From assembly GCA_944319945.1 (NCBI GenBank), contig CALUFN010000010.1:1-59219 (forward strand): a stretch of 59,219 bases of DNA, given 5' to 3'. This document shows, piece after piece, positions 10,532 through 19,462 of the stretch. Position 1 is the stretch's first letter. Each line of letters opens with the position of its first letter. A program made the position numbers and the translations under genes. The notes under the pieces are model-generated. The model saw only the letters and a list, made by a program, of their open reading frames with translations. It made no database searches and was not told the DNA's origin. The DNA comes from an uncultured Prevotella sp. Its GTDB lineage: Bacteria > Bacteroidota > Bacteroidia > Bacteroidales > Bacteroidaceae.

Positions 10532-10619
10532 GGAGACGGCGTTTTGCGTTGCAATAGGCCACCTTTCAGCCTGCGAAAGGTGACCTATTGTCGTGTAAAA
10601 GGCCGCATATCACGGCGCC
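10532..10619 (+). repeat. 22-bp-period palindromic repeat array A (4 units)
   Basis: Units begin at 10532, 10554, 10576 and 10598. The better ones carry the core AAAGGYNRCCTNTT. The tail TTGATAATCAAGCGATTACA follows at 10621. This array sits between guaB and recQ. The gap 10409-10717 otherwise holds the guaB -7 box and the recQ terminator. Confidence 0.65.
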
Positions 10620-10654
10620 ATTGATAATCAAGCGATTACACGATCGGGCAAAAA

Positions 10655-10692
10655 CAAAAAAATCCCCACGGCCGATGAAGGCCGCAGGGATT
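10655..10692 (-). terminator. Rho-independent terminator of recQ
   Basis: Read on the minus strand, AATCCCTGCGGCC (10692-10680) pairs with GGCCGTGGGGATT (10673-10661), with one or two mismatches and a 6-nt loop, followed directly by a T-run. It begins 25 bp after the recQ stop. Confidence 0.8.
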
Positions 10693-10717
10693 GCGTATTG
10701 ATTGTGAAATCGTGGCG

Positions 10718-12895
10718 TCAGTTGCCCATGTCGGACATGAACTTGATGCGCACCAGCCTCACTTCCTCTTCACTGTAGTCGCCGCCAAGCTCGTCTAGGG
10801 CGGTCTCCAGGTCGTCGGTCTCGCTCTCCTTGAAGTATTCGTAGATGTCGTCTACGTGGTCGTCGTCCATCACTTCCTCAAGGAAGTAGTCTATGTTGAT
10901 CTTCGTGCCGCTGTAAACGATGGCTTCCACCTCGTCGAGCAACTCGTCGAAATCCAACCCCTGGGCCTCGGCTATGTCGTCGAGCGCCACCTGACGGTCG
11001 ATGCTTTGTATGATCTTCACCTTCAAGACTGACTTCTTGGCTACGGTCCTTACGCGCAGATCTTCGGGACGCTCTATGGAGTTTTCCTCGCAATACTTCT
11101 TAATCAGCGCGACAAACTCCTTGCCGTAGCGGCGGGCCTTGCCGGCGCCTACGCCCTGGATATTCTGCAGGTCGTCGAGCGTTATCGGGTAGACCGTGGC
11201 CATCTGCTCAAGCGAAATATCCTGGAAGATGACGTAAGGCGGCAACTTAACCTTCTTGCTAACCTTCTTGCGCAGGTCTTTCAGCATCGAGTGGAGCGTC
11301 GGGTCGAGAGCCGAGCTTATGCCGTCGTGTCCGTCGTCCTCGTCATCTTCATTAAATTCGTTGTCAAGCACGATCATGAACGATTGCGGATTCTTCATAA
11401 ACTTCCTGCCTGCCGAGGTAAGTTTCAGTATGCCATAGTTCTCCACGTCTTTCTTCAGATATCCTGCGATGAGGGCCTGACGGATTACGGGGTTCCACAG
11501 TTTTTCATCCATATCCTCGCCCGAGCCGAACTCCTCCAGCTTATCGTGCTTGTGGGCTACGATGTCGTTGGTGTCTTTACCCTCGACGAAGTTTATCACG
11601 TAGTCGGTGCGGAAGTCTTCCTTTATCGCGGCAATGGCATTGAGCACTATCACAAGCGCGTCCTTGCCTTCGATCTTTGTCTTGGGATGCAGACAGTTGT
11701 CGCAGTTACCGCAGTTGTCCTTTTCGTACTCCTCGCCGAAGTAATGGAGCAGCATCTTCCTGCGGCACACCGACGATTCGGCGTAAGCGGCGGTCTCTTG
11801 CAGGAGCTGTCGGCCGATGTCCTGTTCGGCTACGGGCTTGCCCTCCATGAACTTCTCGAGTTTTTTTAGGTCCTTGTAAGAGTAAAACGCTATGCACTTA
11901 CCTTCCCCTCCGTCGCGCCCGGCACGGCCGGTCTCCTGATAATATCCCTCGAGACTCTTCGGGATGTCATAATGGATGACGAAGCGCACATCTGGCTTGT
12001 CGATGCCCATGCCGAACGCGATGGTGGCAACTATCACGTCGATGCGCTCCATGAGGAAGTCGTCTTGCGTGGCCGAACGGGTGCCCGAGTCCAAGCCGGC
12101 ATGATAGGCTGCGGCTTTTATCTCGTTGGCGCGCAGCACGGCGGCAAGCTCTTCCACCTTCTTGCGAGACAGGCAGTAGATTATTCCGCTCTTACCCTCA
12201 TTCTGCTTTATAAACTTAACGATCTGCTTGTCTATGTCCTTAGTCTTATGCCTGACTTCGTAATAAAGGTTGGGACGGTTGAACGAGCTTTTATATTCCG
12301 TCGCGTCGAGTATGCCGAGACTCTTCTTTATGTCGGTACGCACCTTGTCGGTAGCCGTAGCCGTCAACGCGATGACGGGCGCATTACCTATTTCGTTGAT
12401 TATAGGGCGTATCCGCCGGTACTCAGGGCGGAAGTCGTGCCCCCACTCCGAGATGCAATGGGCTTCGTCGACGGCGTAAAACGAGATCTTGACACCACGC
12501 AGAAAGTCAACGTTGTCTTCCTTAGTCAGCGATTCTGGAGCCACGTACAGCAGCTTAGTCTTGCCCTCTACGATGTCAGCCTTCACCTTGTCTATGGCCG
12601 ACTTGTTGAGCGACGAGTTCAAGTAATGCGCCACTCCGTCAGCCTCGGTCATGCCGTTAATCACGTCCACTTGGTTTTTCATAAGCGCTATCAACGGCGA
12701 AATGACTATCGCCGTACCGTCCATTATGAGCGACGGAAGCTGATAGCACAACGACTTTCCGCCGCCTGTCGGCATCAACACGAAAGTGTTCTTGCCGTCA
12801 AGCAGATTGCGTATTATTGCCTCCTGATTACCTTTGAACTTATCAAAGCCGAAATACTGTTTCAGCTTTTCATTAAGATTAACGTCGTGATTCAT
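10718..12895 (-). CDS. recQ: ATP-dependent DNA helicase RecQ
   Basis: 725 residues. A 3'-5' superfamily 2 helicase acting in recombination and replication-fork repair. Motif I is LMPTGGGKSLCYQLPS, motif II VDEAHCISEWGHDFRPEY, motif III ALTATAT, motif V ATIAFGMGIDKPDVRFVIHYD and motif VI YYQETGRAGRDG. The RQC zinc-binding cysteines follow (CGNCDNCLHP, about residues 400-410), then a winged-helix region and an HRDC domain (about 565-640). The C-terminal ~85 residues are acidic. It begins about 50 bp after the clpX stop and is probably co-transcribed with tig-clpP-clpX or read from a nearby promoter. Confidence 0.97.
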   Translation of the reverse strand: MNHDVNLNEKLKQYFGFDKFKGNQEAIIRNLLDGKNTFVLMPTGGGKSLCYQLPSLIMDGTAIVISPLIALMKNQVDVINGMTEADGVAHYLNSSLNKSAIDKVKADIVEGKTKLLYVAPESLTKEDNVDFLRGVKISFYAVDEAHCISEWGHDFRPEYRRIRPIINEIGNAPVIALTATATDKVRTDIKKSLGILDATEYKSSFNRPNLYYEVRHKTKDIDKQIVKFIKQNEGKSGIIYCLSRKKVEELAAVLRANEIKAAAYHAGLDSGTRSATQDDFLMERIDVIVATIAFGMGIDKPDVRFVIHYDIPKSLEGYYQETGRAGRDGGEGKCIAFYSYKDLKKLEKFMEGKPVAEQDIGRQLLQETAAYAESSVCRRKMLLHYFGEEYEKDNCGNCDNCLHPKTKIEGKDALVIVLNAIAAIKEDFRTDYVINFVEGKDTNDIVAHKHDKLEEFGSGEDMDEKLWNPVIRQALIAGYLKKDVENYGILKLTSAGRKFMKNPQSFMIVLDNEFNEDDEDDGHDGISSALDPTLHSMLKDLRKKVSKKVKLPPYVIFQDISLEQMATVYPITLDDLQNIQGVGAGKARRYGKEFVALIKKYCEENSIERPEDLRVRTVAKKSVLKVKIIQSIDRQVALDDIAEAQGLDFDELLDEVEAIVYSGTKINIDYFLEEVMDDDHVDDIYEYFKESETDDLETALDELGGDYSEEEVRLVRIKFMSDMGN

Positions 12896-12945
12896 ACGTC
12901 TAACAGAGTAACTTTTTTAATTGTCTTATTTCATAGGCTGATGTT

Positions 12946-14199
12946 TCAGGCGCTTTCCAGCTTGTTGAAATGCGCCTTCTCAAGCTGTTTGCGCGCATAG
13001 TCGAGAGTTACCTCGAAGGTTTTGACGTCCTTCGACGGTATTTCAAACATGGCGTCCATTATCACGCTCTCAACAATCGACCTCAGTCCGCGTGCGCCGA
13101 GCTTGTATTCCATTGCCTTGTCAACAATGAAATCGAGCGCTTCGTCGGTAAAGGTAAGCTCGATGCCGTCCATTTCGAACAGTTTCTTGTATTGCTTTAC
13201 GATAGAGTTCTTCGGCTCTACAAGTATCGAGCGCAATGCGTCGCGGTCTAAGGGGTTAAGGTATGTGAGAACTGGCAGACGGCCGATGATCTCGGGAATC
13301 AGGCCGAACGACTTCAAGTCTTGCGGCAGTATGTACTTCATCAGGTCGTTCTTGTCGATGTTGCGGACGTTCTGTACGGAGTTGTAACCTACTACGTGGG
13401 TGTTCATCCTTTGGGCAATCTTGCGCTCGATGCCGTCGAACGCGCCGCCGCAGATGAAGAGGATGTTCTTCGTGTCCACGTGGATATATTCCTGGTCGGG
13501 ATGCTTGCGACCACCCTGAGGGGGCACGTTGACCATTGTTCCCTCCAACAGTTTCAGCAAGCCTTGCTGCACTCCCTCGCCGCTTACGTCACGGGTTATC
13601 GACGGATTGTCGCTCTTGCGCGCTATCTTGTCTATCTCGTCAATGAACACGATGCCACGCTCGGCGGCCTCAACGTCGTAGTCGGCCACTTGGAGCAGGC
13701 GGCTCAGTATGCTCTCTACGTCTTCGCCGACGTAACCAGCCTCTGTGAAGACCGTTGCGTCGACAATGGTGAACGGCACATCGAGCAGCTTGGCTATCGT
13801 GCGGGCCATCAAGGTCTTGCCCGTGCCGGTGCTGCCCACCATTATTATATTACTCTTCTCTATTTCCACGCCGTTGTCGTCGTCGGGCTGCTGCAACCGC
13901 TTATAATGGTTGTACACGGCTACGGCCAAACAGCGCTTGGCATCGTCCTGACCGATGACGTACTGGTCGAGATAATCCTTAATCTCAATGGGTTTGGGAA
14001 CCTTCTTCGGCTTGAACTTAGAGCCTTGCTTCTTATGGGCCTCGTCGAGTATGCCGGTAGACTTCACTATCTCATAAGCCTGCGCTGCGCAGTCTTCGCA
14101 GATGTATCCAGTGAGGCCGGTGATAAGAAGATTCACCTCATGCTCGCTCCTTCCGCAGAAACTGCACTTTTTTTCCATCCGTTTATTCTTGTTATCCAT
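12946..14199 (-). CDS. clpX: ATP-dependent protease ATP-binding subunit ClpX
   Basis: 417 residues from the ATG at 14199; the frame extends to a GTG at 14217, which I think less likely. N-terminal zinc-binding domain: [11 protein letters not shown]...[10 protein letters not shown]. The AAA+ module has Walker A GSTGTGKT, Walker [13 protein letters not shown], the pore/RKH region ([19 protein letters not shown]), and a C-terminal small domain with [10 protein letters not shown] (sensor 2). ClpX unfolds substrates and feeds them to ClpP, whose gene ends about 45 bp upstream, so the two form an operon with tig. Confidence 0.98.
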   Translation of the reverse strand: MDNKNKRMEKKCSFCGRSEHEVNLLITGLTGYICEDCAAQAYEIVKSTGILDEAHKKQGSKFKPKKVPKPIEIKDYLDQYVIGQDDAKRCLAVAVYNHYKRLQQPDDDNGVEIEKSNIIMVGSTGTGKTLMARTIAKLLDVPFTIVDATVFTEAGYVGEDVESILSRLLQVADYDVEAAERGIVFIDEIDKIARKSDNPSITRDVSGEGVQQGLLKLLEGTMVNVPPQGGRKHPDQEYIHVDTKNILFICGGAFDGIERKIAQRMNTHVVGYNSVQNVRNIDKNDLMKYILPQDLKSFGLIPEIIGRLPVLTYLNPLDRDALRSILVEPKNSIVKQYKKLFEMDGIELTFTDEALDFIVDKAMEYKLGARGLRSIVESVIMDAMFEIPSKDVKTFEVTLDYARKQLEKAHFNKLESA

Positions 14200-14243
14200 A
14201 TTCGATAAAGGCGGCACGCCGTGCGGCGGCGCGCCGCTTCACG

Positions 14244-14909
14244 TTATTTTTTCCTTGTCAACACAGCGTCTATCATTCCGTACTCCTTAGCCTCCTCGGC
14301 CGTCATCCAGTAGTTGCGGTCGGAGTCCTTATACACTTTCTCGTAAGGGGTGTGCGAATGTTCGGATATGATCGTATAAAGCTCTTTCTTAAACTTAAGT
14401 ATCTCCTTCGCTTCTATTTCTATGTCCGAGGCCTGTCCCTGCACTCCGCCGAGCGGCTGGTGTATCATCACGCGGCTGTGGGTGAGTGCCGAGCGCTTGC
14501 CTTCAGTGCCGGCTACGAGCAGCACCGCAGCCATAGAGGCGGCCATGCCGGTGCATATCGTGGCCACGTCGCTCGATATGAACTGCATAGTGTCGTAAAT
14601 GCCGAGGCCGGCCGTGACGCTGCCTCCGGGGCTGTTGATGTAAATGGAGATGTCCTTGCCCGAGTCTACCGAGTCAAGATAGAGCAGCTGCGCCTGCAGC
14701 GTGTTGGCCGTATAGTCGTCGATTTGCGTACCGAGGAAGATGATGCGGTCCATCATCAGGCGCGAGAACACGTCCATCTGGGTTACGTTCAGCTGGCGTT
14801 CCTCGAGGATGTAAGGGTTAAGATACTGCATCTGCGCCTTCATAACGTCGTCAACCACCATGCCGTTCAGGCCGAGATGCCCGGTAGCATATTTTCTAAA
14901 GTCGTTCAT
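14244..14909 (-). CDS. clpP: ATP-dependent Clp protease proteolytic subunit
   Basis: 221 residues. A serine protease that forms tetradecameric barrels and degrades proteins unfolded by ClpX. The catalytic serine is in GMAASMAAVLLVAG, the histidine in HSRVMIHQPLGG, and the aspartate is probably in KDSDRNYWM. The stretch YINSPGGSVTAGLGIYDTM is the usual substrate-binding strand region. The N-terminus (MNDFRKYATGHLGLNGMVVD) is a little longer than in E. coli ClpP. It is flanked by tig upstream and clpX downstream. Confidence 0.98.
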   Translation of the reverse strand: MNDFRKYATGHLGLNGMVVDDVMKAQMQYLNPYILEERQLNVTQMDVFSRLMMDRIIFLGTQIDDYTANTLQAQLLYLDSVDSGKDISIYINSPGGSVTAGLGIYDTMQFISSDVATICTGMAASMAAVLLVAGTEGKRSALTHSRVMIHQPLGGVQGQASDIEIEAKEILKFKKELYTIISEHSHTPYEKVYKDSDRNYWMTAEEAKEYGMIDAVLTRKK

Positions 14910-15045
14910 TCTTATATTAATTAATAATGTATAATGAAAGATGAATCACCGCGCCGGCCCTTGACACGCACACGACAGGCTACCACATAGCCCGACCGGC
15001 GCACGCAGCCGACGGCAAAGATTCATGTTGTTTCAGTTTCACGCG

Positions 15046-15117
15046 AAAAGGAGGCTTCCGACCCTTTTCGCTTGTTCACTCGGAACAAAGTTAATAAAAA
15101 AGTCGGAAACCTCCTTT
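15046..15117 (-). terminator. Hairpin after tig
   Basis: AAAAGGAGGCTTCCGAC (15046-15062) pairs with 15102-15117 with a mismatch and a ~40-nt loop, in the 238-bp gap between tig and clpP. It contains T-runs on the minus strand, so it may reduce read-through from tig into clpP. Confidence 0.5.
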
Positions 15118-15147
15118 ATATTGCGGAAGTTTTTATTAAAAAAATAT

Positions 15148-16506
15148 TTATTCGCCTTGCATCAGCTTGTTAAACTCGTCCAAAGTGGCCGTTTTCTCGT
15201 TGAGTTTCACCACCTTCTTGAGAGCCTCGGTCAGCTTGCGGTCAATGCTGCGGTCTACGAACGAGTCTACATACTCCTTCTTCTTGAGCATGTCGGTGGC
15301 GTAGTTGTCGATATACTCTTCGGGGATGTTGGTCATGCCGTACTGGGCGAACTGGGCGCGAGCGGCCTCCTTAGCAGTCTCCTTAACGTCGGCGTCGTCA
15401 ATCTTTATGCCGTTGGCGTTTACGAGCTGCTCCTTGATGAGGTGCCATGTAAGCTCCTTGATGCTTTGGTCGTAGTTCTTGTCCACGAATTCCTGGCCCT
15501 TATCCTTATTGTTGTTGAGCATAACGCGCTTCAGGAGAGCGTCGGGATAAACCAGCGCGCCTACCTTCTCCTCCATGTACTTGCGCACGTCTTGGATAAA
15601 CTTGAAGTCGGCGTCGACTACGAACTGTTCCTTAAGCCCCTCGGCTATCTTGCTGCGGAACTCCTGCTCGTCCTTTACTGCATCCTTACCGAACACTTGG
15701 TCGAACAGTTCCTGATTGACCTCGGCCTTAACGTAGCGGGATATTTCAGTTATCTGATAGCTGAAGTCGGCAGTCAGGTCGGCCACTTCCTCCTTCTTCA
15801 TCTTGAGCAGCGAAGCCACCTCTACGTCGCTTTCGGGGTAAGCCTTCTTCGGGTTGAACGTGATGACGTCGCCCAGCTTGCAGCCGTCGAACAGCTTCTT
15901 CTGGTCGTCCGCCTTAATATATTCGGGCATCAGCACTGCACCCTCTACGGTTATGCCGCCCTCTTTGGTATTGCCGTTCTCGTCAAGCTCGCGCAGGTCG
16001 CCCTTCAGCATGTCGTGCTCTTGGTAATCCTCCACCTTGTCGTAGTGGCCGGCACGCGAAGCGAACATGTCGATCTGGCGGTTTACTATATCGTCGTCAA
16101 CCGTAATAGTATAATGGTCTATCGTGTCGTCGCCGGTCAGCTCGGCCTTGAACTCGGGAGCCACGGCTATGTCGAACATGAACGTGTAGGGAGCTTCCTT
16201 CTCCATGTCTACGGGCACCTGCTTGTCTGAGGGCAGCGGCTCGCCGAGCATCTGGATGTTGTTGTCCTTCACGTACTTGTATATTTCCTCACCCAACAGC
16301 TTGTTAATCTCGTCAACCTTAGCCGTAGTGCCGAACTGCTTCTTGATCATTCCCATCGGAACCATGCCCGGACGGAAGCCAGGCATGTTAGCCTTCTTTC
16401 GGTAATTTTTCAGTGTCTTCTCGACATTGTCCTTATAATCAGCCTCTTCTACGGTCAAAGTCATCAGTCCGTTGACCTTGTCTGGATTTTCAAATGAAAT
16501 TTTCAT
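15148..16506 (-). CDS. tig: Trigger factor
   Basis: 452 residues. A ribosome-associated chaperone. The N-terminal ribosome-binding domain carries the signature GFRPGMVPMGMIKKQFG (about residues 44-60). A central PPIase-like region (about 150-245) and a long helical C-terminal chaperone domain follow. The central region is poorly conserved relative to FKBP-type TF, as I would expect in this phylum. Gene order tig-clpP-clpX is the same as in E. coli. A TAATTTTG -7 box lies 46 bp upstream. Confidence 0.96.
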   Translation of the reverse strand: MKISFENPDKVNGLMTLTVEEADYKDNVEKTLKNYRKKANMPGFRPGMVPMGMIKKQFGTTAKVDEINKLLGEEIYKYVKDNNIQMLGEPLPSDKQVPVDMEKEAPYTFMFDIAVAPEFKAELTGDDTIDHYTITVDDDIVNRQIDMFASRAGHYDKVEDYQEHDMLKGDLRELDENGNTKEGGITVEGAVLMPEYIKADDQKKLFDGCKLGDVITFNPKKAYPESDVEVASLLKMKKEEVADLTADFSYQITEISRYVKAEVNQELFDQVFGKDAVKDEQEFRSKIAEGLKEQFVVDADFKFIQDVRKYMEEKVGALVYPDALLKRVMLNNNKDKGQEFVDKNYDQSIKELTWHLIKEQLVNANGIKIDDADVKETAKEAARAQFAQYGMTNIPEEYIDNYATDMLKKKEYVDSFVDRSIDRKLTEALKKVVKLNEKTATLDEFNKLMQGE

Positions 16507-16551
16507 CTCTGATATTTTATGTTATTTTTAATGTTTATCGAATGCGAGCTG

Positions 16552-16559
16552 CAAAATTA
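16552..16559 (-). promoter_or_regulatory. Putative -7 box of tig
   Basis: Minus strand TAATTTTG matches TAnnTTTG, 46 bp upstream of the tig ATG. Confidence 0.45.
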
Positions 16560-16734
16560 CTTAATAACGATGTAAATACCTAATATAATAAAGAAAAAAG
16601 CTGAAAAATTTGTTTTTTTAACCTCTACGGCTACCTCAGCCCAACACTTTTACGAGCAGGAATTATTTACCATGCCTCACCACAACCGACGTATCCATTG
16701 TCCGTTAACTCCATAAATTTAGAACACTCTCGTC

Positions 16735-17172
16735 CTATTTATTTTCAATTGTGAATGTTGTCCCTTTAGACACTGTCGTAACCGGAGACAATTCTACGTC
16801 ATTTCCTGATAATACAATCGTTCCTCCACTAAAAGTCACCGGGCCTTGTTCTTTTGTACCAGTAACTGAACTTCCGATTTTTATTACATCGCCCGAATAC
16901 GTTTTTGGGCCTGTAACAGTCTCATTTTGAATATACAACGTCCCATTACCCATCGAATAGTTCTTATCCTCATCGCCGTCTTGCGTTGATGCGTCTTTAA
17001 CAGTTTTCACATCGGCCATAACGTCACGACAGGTTTCTTCCGTTTCATTTGAATAGGACCTAACAGTGTCCTGTTTTTCTATAAAATCAATAAAACACTT
17101 ATTCATATTCCGGTTGGCATTTACTGCAATAAACATACAGTTTGCACAAAACAACAATATAATATTCTTCAT
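16735..17172 (-). CDS. Small secreted protein with coathanger-like repeats
   Basis: 145 residues: signal peptide (MKNIILLFCANCMFIAVNAN), a charged middle region, and a C-terminal half of short beta motifs (NGTLYIQNETVTGPKTYSGD, PVTFSGGTIVLSGNDVEL, KGTTFTIENK). The pattern resembles the 3-coathanger-stack type of beta repeat common in Bacteroidota secreted proteins, where it often precedes sorting domains. That is a resemblance, not a firm assignment. The gene is AT-rich like the genes at 18190-19840 and may belong to that accessory set. A TATATTTG -7 box at 17198-17205 fits its start. Confidence 0.6.
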   Translation of the reverse strand: MKNIILLFCANCMFIAVNANRNMNKCFIDFIEKQDTVRSYSNETEETCRDVMADVKTVKDASTQDGDEDKNYSMGNGTLYIQNETVTGPKTYSGDVIKIGSSVTGTKEQGPVTFSGGTIVLSGNDVELSPVTTVSKGTTFTIENK

Positions 17173-17197
17173 TGTTATTAATTTTTGATAAATAATA

Positions 17198-17205
17198 CAA
17201 ATATA
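17198..17205 (-). promoter_or_regulatory. Putative -7 box of the small secreted protein gene
   Basis: Minus strand TATATTTG matches TAnnTTTG, 26 bp upstream of the ATG at 17172. Confidence 0.4.
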
Positions 17206-17257
17206 CAGCCTTCATCCGCCTTTATACGTGGCCAGATAGCGGTCCATGCGCTTTGCC

Positions 17258-18112
17258 TTAATAGTCATACTTTAGCAGATGCTTTCTCGTTTTCACCCAA
17301 TTATGGCTAATCACGAGCTTAAGCCACTTGAGCAGAGGCACTTTACTGTCAGCATAGACGGCCTTATCCATATAAACATAATAAAGGTCGGCCGTGCAAT
17401 CGAAGGCAGAGAAATCATGCGGCGCGCCCTTATAAATCCACTCTTCGGCAAGATACCTGTTGGTTATCACGACACCTTCGGGAAAAGCCGGCAGCCTGTG
17501 CAGATACGACGAGCGCGCCCACCAGAAGTTGCCGGCGTACATCCTAAACGGTTGCGGCGGTGGGGGCATCCTGAAGCATCCGTAAGTATCATAACCGCCG
17601 AGCAGCACGTTGACGGCCGCGTGCCACTTTGTAAACACGAAATACTCCATCATCTTCCTCCACGCCTCTACATTGCGCCTGAATGCAAGGAAGTGCCTGT
17701 CTGCCACGTTGCCGTTATAATACGTTATCCCCTTCGTGTGGAAATAATATATCAGACAGTCTTCCTCCAAGCTCTTTGTGCGGACAAAATCGAGCGCGGT
17801 GTACTCAAACCTTAACGGATCGTGGCTTTTAAATATCACGACGGCCTTCTCTTCGCCTATAATCCTTACGAGCTTGTCCGCGTCGTCAGCGCCGAGCGCG
17901 ATGCAACTCACATAAATGCGCTTAGTGGCGGCATACAGGCCGCTCTCTTTCAAGGCCGCAACCTGCTCGCGCACAAGAGTCTCCCAGCCGCGTTCGCACA
18001 ACACGTGGTAAACGCCGTAAATACTCATTACGCATCCCGGCTCACGTTCCCAAGAAGAGAGATCGTGCTTTTCATACACTTTAAAAAGCGTCGAATAAAT
18101 CCGATCAAACAT
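17258..18112 (-). CDS. Glycosyltransferase-like protein, function not assigned
   Basis: 284 residues from the ATG at 18112 (MFDRIYSTLFKVYEKHDL); further upstream there is only a TTG at 18133. No signal peptide or clear membrane span. Features resembling nucleotide-sugar-handling proteins found in capsule and LPS clusters are LIYYFHTKGITYYNGN, LGGYDTYGC, YAGNFWWARSSYLHRLP and LAEEWIY, and the YFHTKG/NFWWA pair suggests a GT-A-like fold. I cannot name donor or acceptor. Its base composition is closer to the chromosome average than that of its AT-rich neighbours, so it is probably not co-inherited with them. Confidence 0.6.
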   Translation of the reverse strand: MFDRIYSTLFKVYEKHDLSSWEREPGCVMSIYGVYHVLCERGWETLVREQVAALKESGLYAATKRIYVSCIALGADDADKLVRIIGEEKAVVIFKSHDPLRFEYTALDFVRTKSLEEDCLIYYFHTKGITYYNGNVADRHFLAFRRNVEAWRKMMEYFVFTKWHAAVNVLLGGYDTYGCFRMPPPPQPFRMYAGNFWWARSSYLHRLPAFPEGVVITNRYLAEEWIYKGAPHDFSAFDCTADLYYVYMDKAVYADSKVPLLKWLKLVISHNWVKTRKHLLKYDY

Positions 18113-18189
18113 ATTATAAAGGTTTACAGCCAATAAAACTGACTCTCCCTACCAAAGATTAATATTATGATTATAAAGTCCTAACAGGC

Positions 18190-18918
18190 TCAATCCGTCA
18201 CGATCATCCGTTTAGTGTCGACCACTTTGCCGTCTATAACCAAACTGTAAAGATACATGCCAGAGCCAAGCATGCCGGCCGATAAAGTTACCGACGTTTC
18301 TCCATATCCCGTAACGTCTATTTGCTTCAACTGTTTACCTGACATATCAAAGACATGCAAACTTGCGCTTTTATAAGAATCAGGAAGTTTTACCTTTATT
18401 ACACTTGATTCCCTAAACGGATTAGGACTATTCTGAAACAACTTAGAATCGTTTCCGAGCCCGTCAACGGATGTGCCATACACGCTTGTTGATTCTCCAT
18501 GTCTTGCTGCAACGGCATTATTAGAAGTTCCTTTTAAAACTTCTATTTGAGTTTGAAGTTCGTTTATAGCTTGCACAAGCAACGGCACCAGCTCTATATA
18601 ATTAATGCTTTTAGTTCCGTCTTCCGCCTCATAGACCAAATCAGGATAAACTGCTTCCACGCTTTCAGCCGACAACGCATAATGCTTCTTCGACAAATCT
18701 TGCATTTCAATCAATGTAGGAGCTTGCTCCTCCACCAAAGTGTCGCCAACCATTACATTAACGCTTCTCACCGGCACTTCCTTATAATAACCTACAGCCG
18801 AAAGCAAAGATAGTTTATCGCAAATCGTTTCTTCCACAGAATTGACCGATCTCTGTTGTGAAGACACTGTTGCCGCCTGCCCCAGCACCAATCCTTTAAC
18901 CGTACCCGTGACCGTCAA
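18190..18918 (-). CDS. C-terminal fragment of the frameshifted T9SS cargo
   Basis: About 242 residues, opened only by a TTG (18918). It contains a helical region like the peptidase S74 intramolecular chaperone (HYALSAESVEAVYPDLVYE, NYIELVPLLVQAINELQTQI), then a linker and a type A T9SS C-terminal domain (KLFQNSPNPFRESSVIKVKL, LHVFDMSGKQL, GMYLYSLVIDGKVVDTKRMI). Without the upstream half it has no signal peptide and could not be exported. Confidence 0.6.
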   Translation of the reverse strand: MTVTGTVKGLVLGQAATVSSQQRSVNSVEETICDKLSLLSAVGYYKEVPVRSVNVMVGDTLVEEQAPTLIEMQDLSKKHYALSAESVEAVYPDLVYEAEDGTKSINYIELVPLLVQAINELQTQIEVLKGTSNNAVAARHGESTSVYGTSVDGLGNDSKLFQNSPNPFRESSVIKVKLPDSYKSASLHVFDMSGKQLKQIDVTGYGETSVTLSAGMLGSGMYLYSLVIDGKVVDTKRMIVTD

Positions 18919-18923
18919 ATCTC

Positions 18924-19424
18924 CTACACCTTAGTGTTTCCGTTAAAATAGCCTGCGTATTTTCCATCTACATAAGTGCCATTATCGGTTGGGTTACTCG
19001 TTCCATATACACCGGCTCCGTATTTGGAGCCCTGTAAACGTCCGAATACACCGTAATTCCAGCCGTTCGTTGCATAGCCTCCTACTCCCATAATGCCAAA
19101 CGAGCGGCCATTATTGTATTCCGTTGACGATAAGATTGCACCTTTAACACCAACGATAAAATTACTGGTAAAGCCCGAATTTTCAAAATCGCCGGCATAG
19201 CCCCAATTATATCCGGCACCGGTAGTTCTGCTATACACACCGTTCTTTGTTCCCGTCAAATAGAAACAATGGTCTGCAACTCCTGCACTATTTATCGAAA
19301 TTTGCGATAAAGGAGTGCTTGTCGTGTTAATCGAAATATTACCATTTGAATGGATCTTAAACTGTGCATTACATACAAATGCCACACAACAAAACGCAAT
19401 TGTTGCAAAAATTTTTAATTTCAT
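18924..19424 (-). CDS. N-terminal fragment of the frameshifted T9SS cargo
   Basis: 166 residues: signal peptide (MKLKIFATIAFCCVAFVCNA), then Gly/Tyr/Asn-rich segments (NGVYSRTTGAGYNWGYAGDF, SFGIMGVGGYATNGWNYGVF, YGAGVYGTSNPTDNGTYVDG) like those in phage-tail-fibre-type secreted proteins. Alone it would be secreted through Sec but lacks the sorting domain needed for T9SS export. Confidence 0.6.
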   Translation of the reverse strand: MKLKIFATIAFCCVAFVCNAQFKIHSNGNISINTTSTPLSQISINSAGVADHCFYLTGTKNGVYSRTTGAGYNWGYAGDFENSGFTSNFIVGVKGAILSSTEYNNGRSFGIMGVGGYATNGWNYGVFGRLQGSKYGAGVYGTSNPTDNGTYVDGKYAGYFNGNTKV

Positions 19425-19462
19425 AATTACAAATATTTTAATTAGTATTTTTATTATTCAAA

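Larger units (their letters stand above)
18190..19424 (-). pseudogene. T9SS type A sorting-domain protein, broken by a -1 frameshift
   Basis: Two adjacent reading frames make one protein of about 411 residues. The upstream frame runs from 19424 and ends at a TAG at 18924-18926 after GYFNGNTKV. The downstream frame continues at once as LTVTGTVKG and has no ATG near its start. Restoring a single base near 18924-18930 yields NTKVVGDLTVTGTVKG, the usual continuation of this repeat. The joined protein has a signal peptide, tail-fibre-like Gly-rich repeats, an S74/endosialidase-chaperone-like helix region and a C-terminal T9SS sorting domain. It could be a real mutation, an assembly error or a phase-variable state. 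Confidence 0.75.

Noticed and set aside
10532-10642. A CRISPR array
   Set aside because: The 22-bp units are contiguous with no unique spacers, and no cas gene is in the window.
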